In this document: positions 5,251 to 5,624 of the stretch, piece by piece
Layout of the letters: each line of letters begins with the position of its first letter
Numbering within the stretch: the first letter of the stretch is position 1
DNA from: Gammaproteobacteria bacterium RBG_16_37_9
GTDB lineage: Bacteria; Pseudomonadota; Gammaproteobacteria; UBA9339
Direction: 5' to 3'
Assembly: GCA_001801345.1 (NCBI GenBank)
Contig: MGXJ01000028.1
Location: 16,761-22,384 of the forward strand
Length of the DNA: 5,624 nt
Position numbers and translations under genes: made by a program
Notes under the pieces: model-generated
Seen by the model: the letters and a program-made list of their open reading frames with translations, nothing else
Database searches by the model: none
What the model was told of the DNA's origin: nothing

Positions 5251-5624
5251 ATGACGACAACTAAAAAACATGACGAAAAGCGTATTTCTGAGCTTAAAGA
5301 ATTGCTCAATGATTATAGCTATTATTACTATGTTCTTGATCAGCCAAAAGTTCCCGATATTGAATATGACCGATTGTTTAGTGAGTTACAGGATTTAGAA
5401 GCAAAACACCCAGAATTAATTACCGCAGACTCGCCTACGCAAAGAGTTGGATCACGTCCAGCGAAATATTTTCAACAAATCCATCATGTGGTATCAATGT
5501 TATCTCTTGATAATGCTTTTACTGATGAGGATGTATTGGATTTTGACCGTCGAATTCACGAGCGTTTAAAACTAGAAGAAACTGAAGAAATTGAGTATGT
5601 ATGTGAGCCTAAAATTGATGGAGT
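5251..5624 (+). CDS. ligA: NAD-dependent DNA ligase LigA, N-terminal part
   Basis: LigA seals nicks in duplex DNA using NAD+ as the source of AMP, and is essential for joining Okazaki fragments and finishing repair. The window holds the first 124 codons, and the gene runs off the right edge. Residues 1 to about 70 form the NMN-binding Ia domain. The YYVLD stretch (26-30) and PDIEYDRL (35-42) align with E. coli residues that contact NMN, with Y26, Y27, D36, Y39 and D40 matching E. coli Y22, H23, D32, Y35 and D36. DSPTQRVGSRP (60-70) and MLSLDNAF (83-90) are family signatures. The adenylation motif KIDG (121-124) contains the catalytic lysine K121. The next in-frame ATG is at M82, inside the conserved core, so 5251 is the start. 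No strong Shine-Dalgarno is present, and a hairpin repeat ends 16 nt upstream. Confidence 0.96.
   Translation, partial: MTTTKKHDEKRISELKELLNDYSYYYYVLDQPKVPDIEYDRLFSELQDLEAKHPELITADSPTQRVGSRPAKYFQQIHHVVSMLSLDNAFTDEDVLDFDRRIHERLKLEETEEIEYVCEPKIDG

Overview
The window looks like chromosomal DNA from an AT-rich gammaproteobacterium. The main evidence is the gene order smc – zipA – ligA on the plus strand. ZipA is known only from gammaproteobacteria, and the same order occurs in Pseudomonas, while E. coli keeps zipA next to ligA. The use of SMC rather than MukB, the AT-rich codon use and spacers full of short palindromic repeats would suit a Legionella/Coxiella-like lineage, but this placement is only a guess.

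Layout. Positions 1-90 hold a long AT-rich inverted repeat. A tRNA-Ala gene with anticodon CGC lies at 91-163 on the minus strand. The divergent spacer 164-531 carries a two-hairpin repeat element, a hairpin with GGGGTCA arms, a small REP-like hairpin with a GTAG foot, and weak promoter candidates. smc fills 532-4050. A 312-bp spacer follows, containing two inverted, diverged copies of a repeat about 85-90 bp long. zipA (4363-5016) is short, with an unusually short linker. A 234-bp spacer made almost entirely of hairpin repeats then leads to the 5' part of ligA (5251 to the window end), which is cut just after its active-site KxDG motif.

The three proteins handle linked steps of the cell cycle. 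SMC organises and segregates the chromosome, ZipA ties the FtsZ ring to the inner membrane, and LigA seals nicks left by replication and repair. The genes are co-oriented and could be transcribed together, but both spacers have been expanded by repeats that would fold strongly in the mRNA.

I found no new protein system. The most interesting signal is the repeat layer. One composite element (hairpin, 18-nt spacer, second hairpin) occurs complete upstream of smc and, inverted, between zipA and ligA. Its stem changes are compensatory and its loops are conserved, which suggests that the folded structure matters.
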